Source of the DNA: Fagopyrum homotropicum
Lineage: Eukaryota; Streptophyta; Magnoliopsida; Caryophyllales; Polygonaceae
Length of the DNA: 64,000 nucleotides
Direction: 5' to 3'
Assembly: GCA_033239125.1 (NCBI GenBank)
Contig: BSWB01000004.1
Coordinates: forward strand, 139,326,426-139,390,425
Of the stretch, positions 32,747-42,540 are shown piece after piece (positions within the stretch are counted from its first letter, which is position 1; each line of letters begins with the position of its first letter). The notes below the pieces were generated by a model. That model worked only from the letters and a program-made list of their open reading frames with translations, had not been told where the DNA came from and did no database searches. The translations under genes were made by a program, and so were the position numbers.

Positions 32747-35515
32747 TCAAACGAGGTATATCGGTGCAACCTCCTCAACCGGCGTTTCCGGTTGGTACTT
32801 CTTAAGTCTATGACCGTTGACCTTGAAACTTCCGCTAGTTCCTCCCCATATCTCAACTGCACCATGAGGGAAAACATGTTTCACAACGTAAGGTCCGGTC
32901 CATCTAGATTTCAACTTACCTGGAAAAAGACGGAGGCGGGAGTTGAAGAGTAGAACTAAGTCTCCTTCGTTAAGCTCCTTTGGAATGATACGCTTGTCAT
33001 GCCACCTCTTCGTCCTTTCCTTGTAGATTTTGGCATTCTCATAGGCGTTCAACCGCAGCTCTTCCAGCTCGTTAAGTTCCAATAGTCGCTTCTCACCAGC
33101 CTCCTTGATGTCAAAGTTCAACCATTTGATAGCCCAATACGCCTTGTGCTCCAATTCAACGGGCAAATGGCAAGACTTCCCATATACCAAATTATAAGGA
33201 GTGGTACCTATGGGAGTCTTGAATGCGGTCCTGTACGCCCAAAGAGCATCGTCCAACTTCATGGACCAATCCTTCCTCGTTCTAGAGACGGTCTTCTCCA
33301 AAATTGCCTTGATTTCTCTATTCGAGATCTCGACTTGTCCACTAGTTTGAGGGTGACAGGCAGTTGATACCTTGTGGGTTACCCCATACTTCGATAGAAG
33401 TGCTTTAAACTTCCGGTTGATGAAATGCGTTCCTCCATCGCTAATGATGATGCGTGGAGTTCCAAATCGTGGAAAGATAGTTCTATTCAAGAACTTCACA
33501 ACCACCTTGGCGTCGTTAGTGGGAGAAGCGATGGCTTCAACCCATCTAGAGACGTAATCAACTGCAAGGAGAATGTAGAGGTTTCCTCCGGATGATGGGA
33601 AAGGTCCCATGAAGTCAATCCCCCATACATCAAAGATTTCCACTTCTTGGATGTTATTAAGCGGCATCTCGTTCCTCCTTGATAAGTTCCCTGTTCTTTG
33701 GCATGCATCACAAGAGACAACAAAAGATTGCACATCCTTAAATAATGTAGGCCAAAAGAAACCGGAACGCAATACCTTAGCGCATGTTTTATCGGTGCTA
33801 GCATGCCCCCCACAAGGAAGTGAATGACAATGCCTTATGACGCTATTAACTTCATCCTCCGGAATGCACCTTCGAAGCATCCCATCCGGTCCGCGCTTGA
33901 ATAGCAGCGGCTCGTCCCAGTAGTAATGTCGTACTTCCTTGAAGAATCTTTTCTTTTGAGAGTACGTCAATCCGGGCGGTATCTCCTGGCAAACAAGATA
34001 ATTCACAATATCAGCGTACCAAGGACCTTTATTATCAGAAAGTTGGTGGATGGAATGTTCCACCAACAGTGGGTGAATGTCAGAGAAGGGGGTAAGAAAA
34101 TTGTTGTTCTCAACAATCTCAGTTGACATCGTCTCGCCGTCGACCTCGGTCGAGGCGCATAGGCGTCGACCGAGATGTTCTTCGGTCGCCTCGCTCAGTC
34201 CAGAAAGTGCCTCGGTCGAGGTATTGCTACTGGATCCGAGACTGGAGATCTTCGTCTCCTGGATTAGCTTTTCAGTTTTAGCTCCTGGATCCTCTTCCAG
34301 TGCCTTCAAGCTCCGTATATCTGCATCACAAGAAGCATCTATACCTTCCTCCATTAAACTAAAGCTAATAACTCTTTCGAGTGATTCGTTAATAAGGATA
34401 GAGCTCACCAATTCTCTTGATTCTTCTTCATCGTAGATGTTGAAGATATCATCAGTTAGTTGCTCCCCTTTCATGGCTGCAAGTAGAGCGAACTCCACCT
34501 CATCGCCACCAACGTTGAATTTCAACTTGGCGTTCTTGCAATCCACGTTGCAACCCGAAGTTGCTAGAAATGGCCTCCCGAGAATAATAGGTACTGGATA
34601 ATCTGCGGGAATGTCAAGTACGACAAAATCTATGGGTAGATAGAAGTTACCTAACTTGACCGGAACGTCCTCCAAGATGCCCACGGGATGGGTAATGGAG
34701 CGATCCGCCATGTAGAGTCGAATCTTGACCGGTTTGGGCTCTCCAAGACCGATCTTAGTGCACAACTCCAGCGGGATGATGCTCACGCTGGCTCCTAGAT
34801 CACAAAGGGCTTCACAAGTGACATCCCCAACTTGAATGGGAATGCAAAATGAGCCGGGATCTCTCAACTTAGGCGGCATCTTTTCCTTCATGATCTTGAT
34901 AAGCTCCGAAGATTTAGATGTCATCCTAACTTCACCAACATCCTCCAGCTTCCTCTTCCTTGATAAGATTTCTTTTAAGAACTTCCCATAGGCGGGCATA
35001 CCTAAAATAGCATCAAGGAAAGGGATATTAATATGTAGCTTATTCATCAAGTCAAGAAACTTACCAAAGTGCTTGTCAAGATGTGCTCTGGCTCTGAACT
35101 GAGGGAATGGAAGTGGTGGCTTATATGCAGGGGGTGGAACATAAGTTTCTGTCGTTCCTCCTGCTTTCTGTTGTTCCGCCTCGGTTGGCATCTCGGTCGA
35201 GGTGTTCTTCGACTGGATCTGGACCGAGGTGGTCTGCGTCGAGCGAGGTACTGGATCTGCAGTTTTGAGTCCACTCCTCGTCGTTATGGCCATGCACTGG
35301 CCCTTAGGGTTAGTTTCCGTCTTTGCTGGAAGCTTCCCTGGATCTCTTGGCGCTTCATTCGCCCTATTAGCAAGTTGTTGTTCGAAGGACTTTTGGGCCC
35401 TCGAAAATGAAGTCATAGAATTCTCCATAGCGCTAAGCTTGATCAAGATTGCCTCCAGAACTGCGTCTTTCTTTTCTGGCTGAGACGAACTTGATCCTTG
35501 CCCTTGGCTTTTCAA
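32747..35515 (-). CDS. E4 gag end-protease-integrase polyprotein, reverse transcriptase deleted
   Basis: This is one open frame of 922 codons. Residues 1-150 are the end of gag. Protease has CDLGAS at about 238-243 and IILGRPF at about 310-316. A variable acidic linker (about 345-470) follows. Integrase spans about 490-900: zinc-binding His (around 562-571) and CDAC (602-605), catalytic Asp 634 (GIDFMGP), Asp 693 (ISDGGTHF) and Glu 729 (GQVEISN). It ends SGSFKVNGHRLKKY. No reverse transcriptase or RNase H motif occurs, although in Athila they lie between protease and integrase. Its integrase could in principle serve other copies. Confidence 0.92.
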   Translation of the reverse strand: MKSQGQGSSSSQPEKKDAVLEAILIKLSAMENSMTSFSRAQKSFEQQLANRANEAPRDPGKLPAKTETNPKGQCMAITTRSGLKTADPVPRSTQTTSVQIQSKNTSTEMPTEAEQQKAGGTTETYVPPPAYKPPLPFPQFRARAHLDKHFGKFLDLMNKLHINIPFLDAILGMPAYGKFLKEILSRKRKLEDVGEVRMTSKSSELIKIMKEKMPPKLRDPGSFCIPIQVGDVTCEALCDLGASVSIIPLELCTKIGLGEPKPVKIRLYMADRSITHPVGILEDVPVKLGNFYLPIDFVVLDIPADYPVPIILGRPFLATSGCNVDCKNAKLKFNVGGDEVEFALLAAMKGEQLTDDIFNIYDEEESRELVSSILINESLERVISFSLMEEGIDASCDADIRSLKALEEDPGAKTEKLIQETKISSLGSSSNTSTEALSGLSEATEEHLGRRLCASTEVDGETMSTEIVENNNFLTPFSDIHPLLVEHSIHQLSDNKGPWYADIVNYLVCQEIPPGLTYSQKKRFFKEVRHYYWDEPLLFKRGPDGMLRRCIPEDEVNSVIRHCHSLPCGGHASTDKTCAKVLRSGFFWPTLFKDVQSFVVSCDACQRTGNLSRRNEMPLNNIQEVEIFDVWGIDFMGPFPSSGGNLYILLAVDYVSRWVEAIASPTNDAKVVVKFLNRTIFPRFGTPRIIISDGGTHFINRKFKALLSKYGVTHKVSTACHPQTSGQVEISNREIKAILEKTVSRTRKDWSMKLDDALWAYRTAFKTPIGTTPYNLVYGKSCHLPVELEHKAYWAIKWLNFDIKEAGEKRLLELNELEELRLNAYENAKIYKERTKRWHDKRIIPKELNEGDLVLLFNSRLRLFPGKLKSRWTGPYVVKHVFPHGAVEIWGGTSGSFKVNGHRLKKYQPETPVEEVAPIYLV
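34144..34221. other. Palindrome pair in the E4 protease-integrase linker
   Basis: Perfect CCTCGGTCGAGG sites lie at 34144-34155 and 34210-34221, with half-sites GACCGAGATG and TCGGTCGCCTCG between. They lie in the translated linker where reverse transcriptase is missing. The E2 counterpart is the block 15567-15627 after its protease. Confidence 0.8.
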
Positions 35516-36889
35516 TGGAGTAGAAGAAGAAGAAGAAGGGGGAGAGAGGAAAGGGTTAGAGGAATCATTAGAATTGGAGTTTGAATGATTGTTACCGTGA
35601 TTTTGGTTATTCGCCCTCCAGTTGTTGCTATTGGATCCTCTATTGTTGTTGTTGTAGTTGTTGTTTCGGGAACCATTGTTGTTGTTGTTACGGTACCCGT
35701 TATTGTTGTTGTTCCTTTGCCCTTGCTCTTCCTTCTTAGATTTGAGCCATCAAGAGCTCCTTTAATTGCTTCACGTCGTTTTTCAATGACGTGAGTTGAT
35801 TGTTGTTGGATTGAGTCTCTTGAAAGTTGACTCTTTTAACTCCACCTTCAGCTCCTTGGTGGGTATATTTCTCCATGTGCAAGGCTTGCTTCTCAATGAA
35901 GTCCCAAGCCTCATCAATCGCCATGTCCATGAAGGTACCGGCGGAGAGTAGTTGGAGATTGAACTGGGTGCTTCCGTCCAGCCCTTTGAAGTAGATCTCC
36001 AACAACTCGATCTTTGGAATCCCATGATGTGGGAATCCAAAAGGATATCCTTGAACCGCTCCCAAGATTTGGACAAGCTCTCCTTGTCCTTCATAATGAA
36101 AGCATTGATCTTCCCTCTCATTTCGGCGGTCTTTGAGGGGGGAAAGAATTTGGTTAAGAATTCCGTGGTCATCTCCTCCCATGTGCTGATTTTTCCTGGA
36201 GGAAGAGATTGATACCAAGTAAGAGCTCTATCTTTTAAAGAAAAGTAAAAAGGTCTTAGCTTGTAGTTGTTATTCTCAATTCTGGGAGGTCGCAAGGTTT
36301 CCATCAAGATCTCGTAGTTTTGAAGATGTTGATGCGGCGACTCTTTCTCTAGCCCTCCGAATTGGCATTGGCGGATCATGGCTAAAACTTGCGGTCGAAG
36401 TTCGTAGTCATGATCTGCTGGATCTCCTAGGTTCACTCCTGGACGCCTCAGTTGTTGATTAGGGTCCATCCTTTGACCTAAGGTTTGTGGAATTCCTGCA
36501 AGAAGAACATCTCGGACTGGCATCCGAGGTGGAAGTACATCGGCCGGGGCATCTGGTAATGGAATCTGCCTCGGTCGAGGGTCAACAGGAGGATCTTCCC
36601 TCGGTCGAAGTAGAATCTGGTCCCGAATGACAGCAATCTCAGCTTCGATTGCTGTAGTCCTGGTGCGATTCTCCTCTTTCTCTTGCATGAGTTCTTCCTT
36701 GCTGAGGCGCAGCAGCTCTTGCGTCTCTCTCAATTGGGCCGCAAGATCACGATCGTCTTGTTGGGCCATCTTCGCTTCTCTTAAGCGTCGCTTGTATGTC
36801 TTTTCTGGTTCGGGATCGTAAGGAACGATTTCCTTCCCAGTGCGGGTTCTTCGCATGTACCTAAGGAAGAACCTGCAAAAGTCACTCAA
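35516..36889 (-). pseudogene. E4 gag, frameshifted
   Basis: The frame from ATG 36889 contains RTRTGKEIVPYDPEPEKT, a long charged probable coiled coil, TLGQRMDPNQQ, SPHQHLQNYEILMETLRP, LTWYQSLPPGKISTWEEM and FLTKFFPPSKTAEMRGK. Near 36035 the frame shifts, and the homologous protein continues in another frame (IPKIELLEIYFKGLD, EAWDFIEKQ) to about 35736. An Asn-coding low-complexity tract follows (35580-35735). No CCHC motif is seen. The palindrome CCTCGGTCGAGG is at 36569-36580 inside the N-terminal part. Confidence 0.85.
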
Positions 36890-36957
36890 GTAGAGTGGTT
36901 AGACAAAACGGGGCAAATGCCCCAAGAGTAAACCGTACCGGCTCGGTCTAGACCAAG

Positions 36958-36975
36958 TCCCCGGCAACGGCGCCA
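36958..36975 (-). other. E4 primer binding site (tRNA-Asp type)
   Basis: The minus strand reads TGGCGCCGTTGCCGGGGA, six bases inside the 5' LTR, identical to that of E2. Confidence 0.9.
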
Positions 36976-36981
36976 AAAACT

Positions 36982-38742
36982 TGTTCGCTCCAAACGGTGT
37001 GTGCAAGCTTTAAATTTATAACCCTAGACTTAAGCTTAAAACAAGGATGCGAACCCGCAGTGTACGGGTCAATCGTAGTAAAAGCAAGAAAATTCCAGGG
37101 GTCGATCACAGGGACTCGGTGAAACAAAGTCAATACGGTGTGCTTATGTCAATACTAACCACAAGAGTGATTAACACAATCAAAGATGAATAAGAAGTCA
37201 ATAAAGCAAACATGCAATTCTAGGATTAAAGCATCTAGTTGTGGTTCCAACTCAAGATCTATAGATAAGCGGACAAAGCTGAGATTTTTGCGTGGGGAAG
37301 GTGTTACTAAAGTGGAGTAGATCACCGGGTAAGTCTCACTACACACTAATCCTAAACCGTAACTCCTATTACCGGGTAAGTCTCAAGGAATCAAGATAAA
37401 GAACTATTACCTCAAACTAACACACCATCTAAGGGAATAGAATCAACCTTTACCGGTTAAGTCTCAGGTTAACTCACGAAGATGGGGTGGAAGCACACTC
37501 AAACCCCAATAAAGGATAAACCTTTATTACCTACACTTATGATCGTTGGTACACAAACTAAGGAATTACCGGGTAAGTCTCATCCTAAGCTTGCTTTGAA
37601 CCAGGAAAGGTGTAATAAGAATAGGATTTGGCAAACTCTAACACTTAACTCTCAGTTATGGATCAGATAAGTCACCTCGGTCAGCCAGTTTCCACCCCGG
37701 CCGAGGTGTTCATCGACTGAACGAGATGCTTAGGGTTAAGGTTAAAGACTCGAACTTTCAGGATCCTACTGGAATCTAAGATTATTCTATCATCGTTTTT
37801 CCCACAACCTTCAGCCAATCACCCTAGAATCACACAAGGAAATTAGCCACTCATCATCATAATGAAAATATTAAAATATATGGGAAGAAGGTGAATATTT
37901 GAACAAGAAGAATTTAATGAAAAGACTTCAATAACTGAATCAAATATCACAACAAAGCGTTCCTTGGATAGCAATCCAAAAAGACAAGACAACAGTTGAG
38001 GGAATTGAAGACAATCTTACAAAACCCTTCAATAAAGCTATAAAAGCTATGAACTTCAATCTTACTTCAACCTTCAAAAAGGTTCTTCAACTCTCCCAAC
38101 TTGGAGTAGGCTGCTGCTGCTGCGTGCTTTTCGGTGTAAGCGGCGATCCGAAGATGTAAGCGGATCGTATGCGGCTCCCCGGAATTGTGGAAATCCAACC
38201 CTTTTTATTGGAAAATAACCCTCCAAAGATAATAAATCTTAGAAAGATATTTTCCCATAAATATAAGTAAAATATATGATTCTGCATATCTCCTTCCTTC
38301 CAGGAGCCAAGCCCAAAAATATAAGATCACTTTCCAACTTTAAAAGATCTCAGCCAAGAATAAAATATACTCGCCGCGTCCTAGGTGTTCGCCTCGGTCG
38401 AGTCGGCGTCTCTGGATCACCTCGGTCGAGGTGAATCTGTGGTCAACCGAGGTGACTCACAACTGAATGTGAAATCTCTCAAAACTGGTCCAAAGTAAAT
38501 CTTTAATCCATGGCTATGCTCCCTGGATGTAGCTCCAAATGACTCATGACTCCTTTTGCTCCTTTTTGATGCAAAACGTACCAAATTACCTGCAATTACA
38601 ACGAAACTAGGTGTAGACCTCGATTCTCGCAAAGGTAGATGAAATGGTAGTAAAATCACATAATGTACATACAAACATGCAGATTATGAAAGATAAAACG
38701 TCCAAACAAGCCCCAAAATATAGACTATAATTCATGCTATCA
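36982..38742 (-). repeat. E4 5' LTR
   Basis: The LTR is 1761 bp. One of its four repeats is changed to ACCGGTTAAGTCTCA (about 37451). On the minus strand the TATA region reads AATAAAAAGG (38201-38210), whereas the 3' LTR reads TATAAAAAGG. Palindromes occur at about 37690 and 38420. Confidence 0.95.
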
Positions 38743-39338
38743 GCGACCGCGGTGACACAGACTCAGACGCCGCGATCGCGGTGGTCGAAGGCGCGGGTGC
38801 GGTGACACTGGTAAAGACGCAACCGCAACAGGGTGCAGGCGTGGCCGCGAGAAAACTCCAAAAACGACTTAAGTTACGAGCCTCGATGTGTAGAGGGCTT
38901 TTGATGCTCCCTTGGCTGGTGTTTCTCTCTTCTTGTCGTCCACTACGAGGCCGGAAACGTCACTAACTTCCTGGATGTAGCAACGACACACAACACAAGA
39001 TGGAAGGGGAACCAAAACCAAGAATGAGTCTTGATTCCAAGATTATGAGAGGGACGCAGAAGAAAAAAAAGGAAAAGAGAACTTATTGTCCGCCTTGATG
39101 CCTAACAACAGACCACACCTTGAACCGGCGTCCACTGGTAAGAGAAGAAGAACTTGACGATTGAAGGAAGAATGAAGGCTGAAGGAGGGGAGAAGAGCGA
39201 CGGAGGAAGGAAAGGAAGAATATACGTGAAAAGGGGAGGAGGATGCTACCGTTAGGATTAAAAGGGAAATAATGTTGTCAAAGATCGGTTTTGACCCGAT
39301 AAGGAAGAATAACAACAGGGTATTAAGGAGAGCAAGCA
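38743..39338 (-). repeat. E6 solo LTR, remainder
   Basis: This continues the E6 LTR after E4. It holds CCGCGATCGCGG at 38770-38781 and half-sites (GCAACCGCAAC, GGTGCGGTGAC, GTGGCCGCGAG) up to about 38842. The rest is non-coding and purine-rich on the plus strand. Confidence 0.85.
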
Positions 39339-39391
39339 TTTATTCTGAATATAACGTTACGTCAAACACAAAGTACCTATGCTCATTTCAA

Positions 39392-39567
39392 AGAAAGCAA
39401 TTTTCTATAAAATTTGTATTTTGTAATGACAATTAACAAATTACAAGGACAAACACTAGAGCAAGTAAGTTTATATCTTCGAGAGCCATGCTTGGCACAT
39501 GTGTTATGTAGCATTTTCAAAAAGTGAAAAGAAGAAGAAACCTCAACAGTTTTACAAAAGAGAATGA
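39392..39567 (+). pseudogene. Helitron Rep/helicase (PIF1-like), C-terminal remnant
   Basis: Three short frames, joined by two frameshifts, read RKQFSIKFVF, then VMTINKLQGQTLEQVSLYL and LREPCLAHV, then CYVAFSKSEKKKK. This is the order found at the C-terminus of plant Helitron PIF1-like helicases: a [CA]xAMTINKSQGQTL motif, a GLYLPxPxFxHGQ-like segment, then YVAxSR. Such helicases unwind DNA during rolling-circle transposition. Only the last ~60 residues remain, with no Rep or Walker motifs here, so it is inactive. Confidence 0.8.
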
Positions 39568-39844
39568 ACTGAAGCAAACTTCATTTCATAACTCCATTAA
39601 AAAATATAGTATCATTTGAAATATTAGAGAGGACAAACATTCACATAAACAATAAAAATTAAAATTTAAAGTTTCATATTAAGGGTTGAAATACAACCAT
39701 CCTAGCTTACACTTTAGGCACGTAACAACGGCAGTATACTCCCCGTACTACATCACATTACAACAAGGAAATAACTGCAGAAGAAAAACATATACCAAAC
39801 ACATTGAAGCATCGATGCAGGGATAAAAAAGAAACTTAACGGGG

Positions 39845-39899
39845 GTAACAACAACTAGTGTTAGTCATGTTTTACCTAGACTAACACTAGTTTGTTACT
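39845..39899. repeat. Strong inverted repeat (hairpin), helicase 3' flank
   Basis: ACTAGTGTTAGTC (about 39853) is followed after ~11 bases by GACTAACACTAGT. The arms extend outward through GTAACAA/TTGTTAC with a small bulge. It could be a rho-independent-like hairpin by shape only; in plants it is more likely a transposon-end structure or small inverted insertion. Its role is unknown. Confidence 0.7.
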
Positions 39900-39983
39900 T
39901 CGTTGTAAATGTATTACTTTTGTCTTTTAACCAAATTGCAAGGGAAGGGTTCTTTGCGTATGAAGCTCACAAGGTGTGGCACA

Positions 39984-40050
39984 AAGGAGATCTTACATGT
40001 CGTCGGTCACTGAAATTTCGCGCACATGTAAAGATTTGTCTCCCTTAGAA
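39984..40050. repeat. Second inverted repeat, helicase 3' flank
   Basis: GGAGATCTTACATGT is followed by ACATGTAAAGATTTGTCTCC after about 30 bases. The pairing is imperfect. It lies just before the start of repeat copy B. Confidence 0.5.
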
Positions 40051-40088
40051 ATAATCTTCTCTCGGTGAACCCAGAGAAGAAGCCCAAC

Positions 40089-40168
40089 GATATCTAAAGA
40101 CGAGAGAAGAAGGTGAAATTAATTTTTAATAATAATTGCATGCACAACAAGGAAAAAAGTAGGGACTC
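40089..40168. repeat. Helitron-like repeat, copy B, first 80 bases
   Basis: The sequence from GATATCTAAAGACGAG to AGGGACT is the same as 1-80. In copy A it continues uninterrupted into TGTACCAAAATG; here it is broken by E5. Confidence 0.85.
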
Positions 40169-42441
40169 TGTAAAACCCCAAATCCACGGGACTCGGGATG
40201 TCACATTGGGCTAGGATCTCACAATGGATCCTGACCCTAGCCTGACAACAAGTTCACTGGACCTTACAACATGGCACTGACAAATATAAAACAAATGCAT
40301 AAAACAGTATAAACTGTACGACCTAAATTAAACAACAACATAGCCGAGTATATAAATCGACATCCTCACATAGGAGGTACAAAAGATCATCCTCACGCAG
40401 GAGGGGAAACACAAAAACCCCAAACCAACCACCTAATGTACGAGAGTCCTCGGCCTGTCACCCTGCCAGATCACTCAGCAGTGCCTAACCTGTAGGGCAT
40501 CTACAACATGGTAATAACCATTAGCTATCCATACACATATATAGAGTAATGCATAAGCACAATCACACATAGGGAAAGATAAACATATCAGCATGCTTTC
40601 ACTCATTTACCCATTTATTCATCTCAATATAATGGTCATTCACTCAAATCGTATAGATACAATATATATGAAACTAGGTGACACGAGGACCGATACATCC
40701 TCGCCTCTGAGCTTGCTAGCCAGCCGTACTAGTATCGGTCACACAATCCGTGTACCCTATGGGAGTGGATTGCGCCCTTCCTGTAAACCGGTCTGGCCTA
40801 ACATCAGAGAACCTCCCAGACTCCACGGCGGGATGAAAGGGAAAGGTTATCACAGCCACGCAGTGGGGCAATTAATAAAACATAGGTCGGTAAATACGAC
40901 ATCACATGCTATCATAGCAAACATATAAGGCACACACCACTCATACAAACACCCCATATAAGGATGGTAGCTAAGTAAGTCCTACGGACTTACCTCAACC
41001 TTGTACAAACTCAACCACGATCACCTCTACACTGGAGGGACAACACGGCCTATAAACAAGGCATAAAGAGATATATCAACCTCTATTCATCAAAGGGGTC
41101 ACACCTAGACCCAAAGGGATCCATAAGGATCATACTTAATCTATGAGCCTCACAACCAACTAAACCTTAATATCTCAGCATAACTCAAAATTCCTCAAAT
41201 CTCAAGGTAGTATCTAATAACATTCCTCAATCTCAATTTTAATCCTAATTTAATTAATTAACCTTTAATTAATTAATTAGATTTCGCCAGAATAACGTTT
41301 TGTCCGCAGGCAATTTCTAAACCCCCTATCATCAGATTTCAACAAACAAACTATCCATAATCACCAGAATAATATAATGAGCATAATGGAAATTCCAATT
41401 ATCCATTTTAACCAACTCAAGGTCAATTTATACTAACCCGCAATACGAAAAACAAATAAATTCATAACTTATTCGTTACTAACCCGATATACGAACCGGA
41501 AGAAGATCCAGACTCCTAGCGATACGGAGAGTAAGAGCGCGGTATAAAACCTTACGTTTGATGACTTGCGGTAGTCCGTCGGCGTTCCGATAGCGGTAAA
41601 CGGAAGCTTTACCAAAAATCTAACAAACGGAAATTAGATTTGTACCACGATGTAGAGGACAAGATAAGAGACTCGTTGGTATAAACGGATTTGAAGTTGG
41701 ATCGAAGACGATTGAGTTATGGGAGGTTAAAGATTCGATCTATACGTTCGCTTACTCTCTCATTTCTCCGTCTGTAACTTTTGCAATTGATTTGCAAATG
41801 AAGATCCACCGTCTTCAATTCTTCTTTTAACTTATATACTTTAATGTATATATAATATATTATAAGTGAATTGAAATGGAAGAGTACTCAGCAAGCTGCC
41901 CTTCTCACTTGTTTATCTGTACATTTTATATATATAAATATTATATAATAATATATAATATTATATAATCCTTATTCACATTATTTAATTGAAATGTGGG
42001 TATATTTTTTGATCTCCAAAATTTACCAAATTGGAATATAAAATTCGGAATATTATCGGGATAATTAATCCATAATTATTTCGTAAAATGGGCATTCCTA
42101 AGCCGTATTTCTTAACCGTTAAGAATCGGAATAGCGACTCTTTTGGCCGTTTTGTCTTTCCATGTTATTTCATATCTAGGACATATCCGATGTCCTGATC
42201 ATTTCTCTCAACTGCATTTTTATTAATTGGAGCTCCCAAATGCTCCAAATAACACTGGAGGGTAAAAATAATTACCCGGGGGAAAAAGTAAAAATTTCCC
42301 CAAACGTCCAAAATTACGCGAGGAACATAACGGTGGGACTCATACTCATCACTAGCGAAATCTTCGCGAGTTATATGTCAATTACTATCAACGATTAAGT
42401 TAATCAACATTAGTTAGAATTCGGAAATCCTAGCTATTACA
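40169..42441 (-). repeat. E5 3' LTR
   Basis: The LTR is TGTAAAACCCC...CTATTACA on the plus strand. It ends inside with a purine tract (AAGGGGTGTGTGA on the minus strand, 42442-42454). It shares short blocks with E1/E7 LTRs, such as a GACACGAGG...CTCGCCTC segment near 40680. Confidence 0.9.
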
Positions 42442-42540
42442 TCACACACCCCTTAAAAAAAAGTTTCGTCCCGAAACTTGAACAATTTCCAAATCCTCTC
42501 GGACCCATACGCCGAGGTATAACTCTCACTCTTTCTATCG

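Larger units (their letters stand above)
27303..38742 (-). mobile_element. E4: Athila-type Ty3 LTR retrotransposon lacking reverse transcriptase, nested in E6
   Basis: LTRs are 27303-29064 and 36982-38742, flanked by GCGAC. On the minus strand the order is tRNA-Asp primer site, gag with an Asn-rich tail, protease, integrase and the env-like ORF. Reverse transcriptase and RNase H are absent between protease and integrase, with the frame kept. I saw eight differences between the LTRs, including a 1-bp indel, so it is young. It belongs to a family related to but distinct from E2: the LTR sequence differs widely while the gene order and several LTR blocks match. Confidence 0.95.
26159..39338 (-). 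mobile_element. E6: solo Athila-type LTR, interrupted by E4
   Basis: The LTR starts TGTTCGCTCT at 26159 and ends AGCAAGCA at 39338. TTTAT flanks it at 26154-26158 and 39339-39343. Removing E4 and one GCGAC leaves about 1.74 kb, close to the E2 (1771) and E4 (1762) LTRs. It shares AAACCCG[CA]AGTGTACGG and ACCGGGTAAGTCTCA repeats with the other LTRs. No internal region is present, so it arose by recombination between two LTRs of a former full element. It is more diverged than E2 and E4 and is a separate family. Confidence 0.9.
39339..40088 (+). repeat. Helitron-derived DNA between repeat copies A and B
   Basis: After removal of E6 this joins directly to copy A at 26158 and runs into copy B at 40089. 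It contains the helicase remnant and two inverted repeats listed separately. The rest is AT-rich with no supported gene. Confidence 0.6.

Noticed and set aside
40593..40928. 111-codon frame present in both E5 LTRs (also 47564-47899)
   Set aside because: Both copies are simply the two LTRs, so conservation reflects recent duplication. The frame overlaps a block that is non-coding in related LTRs.
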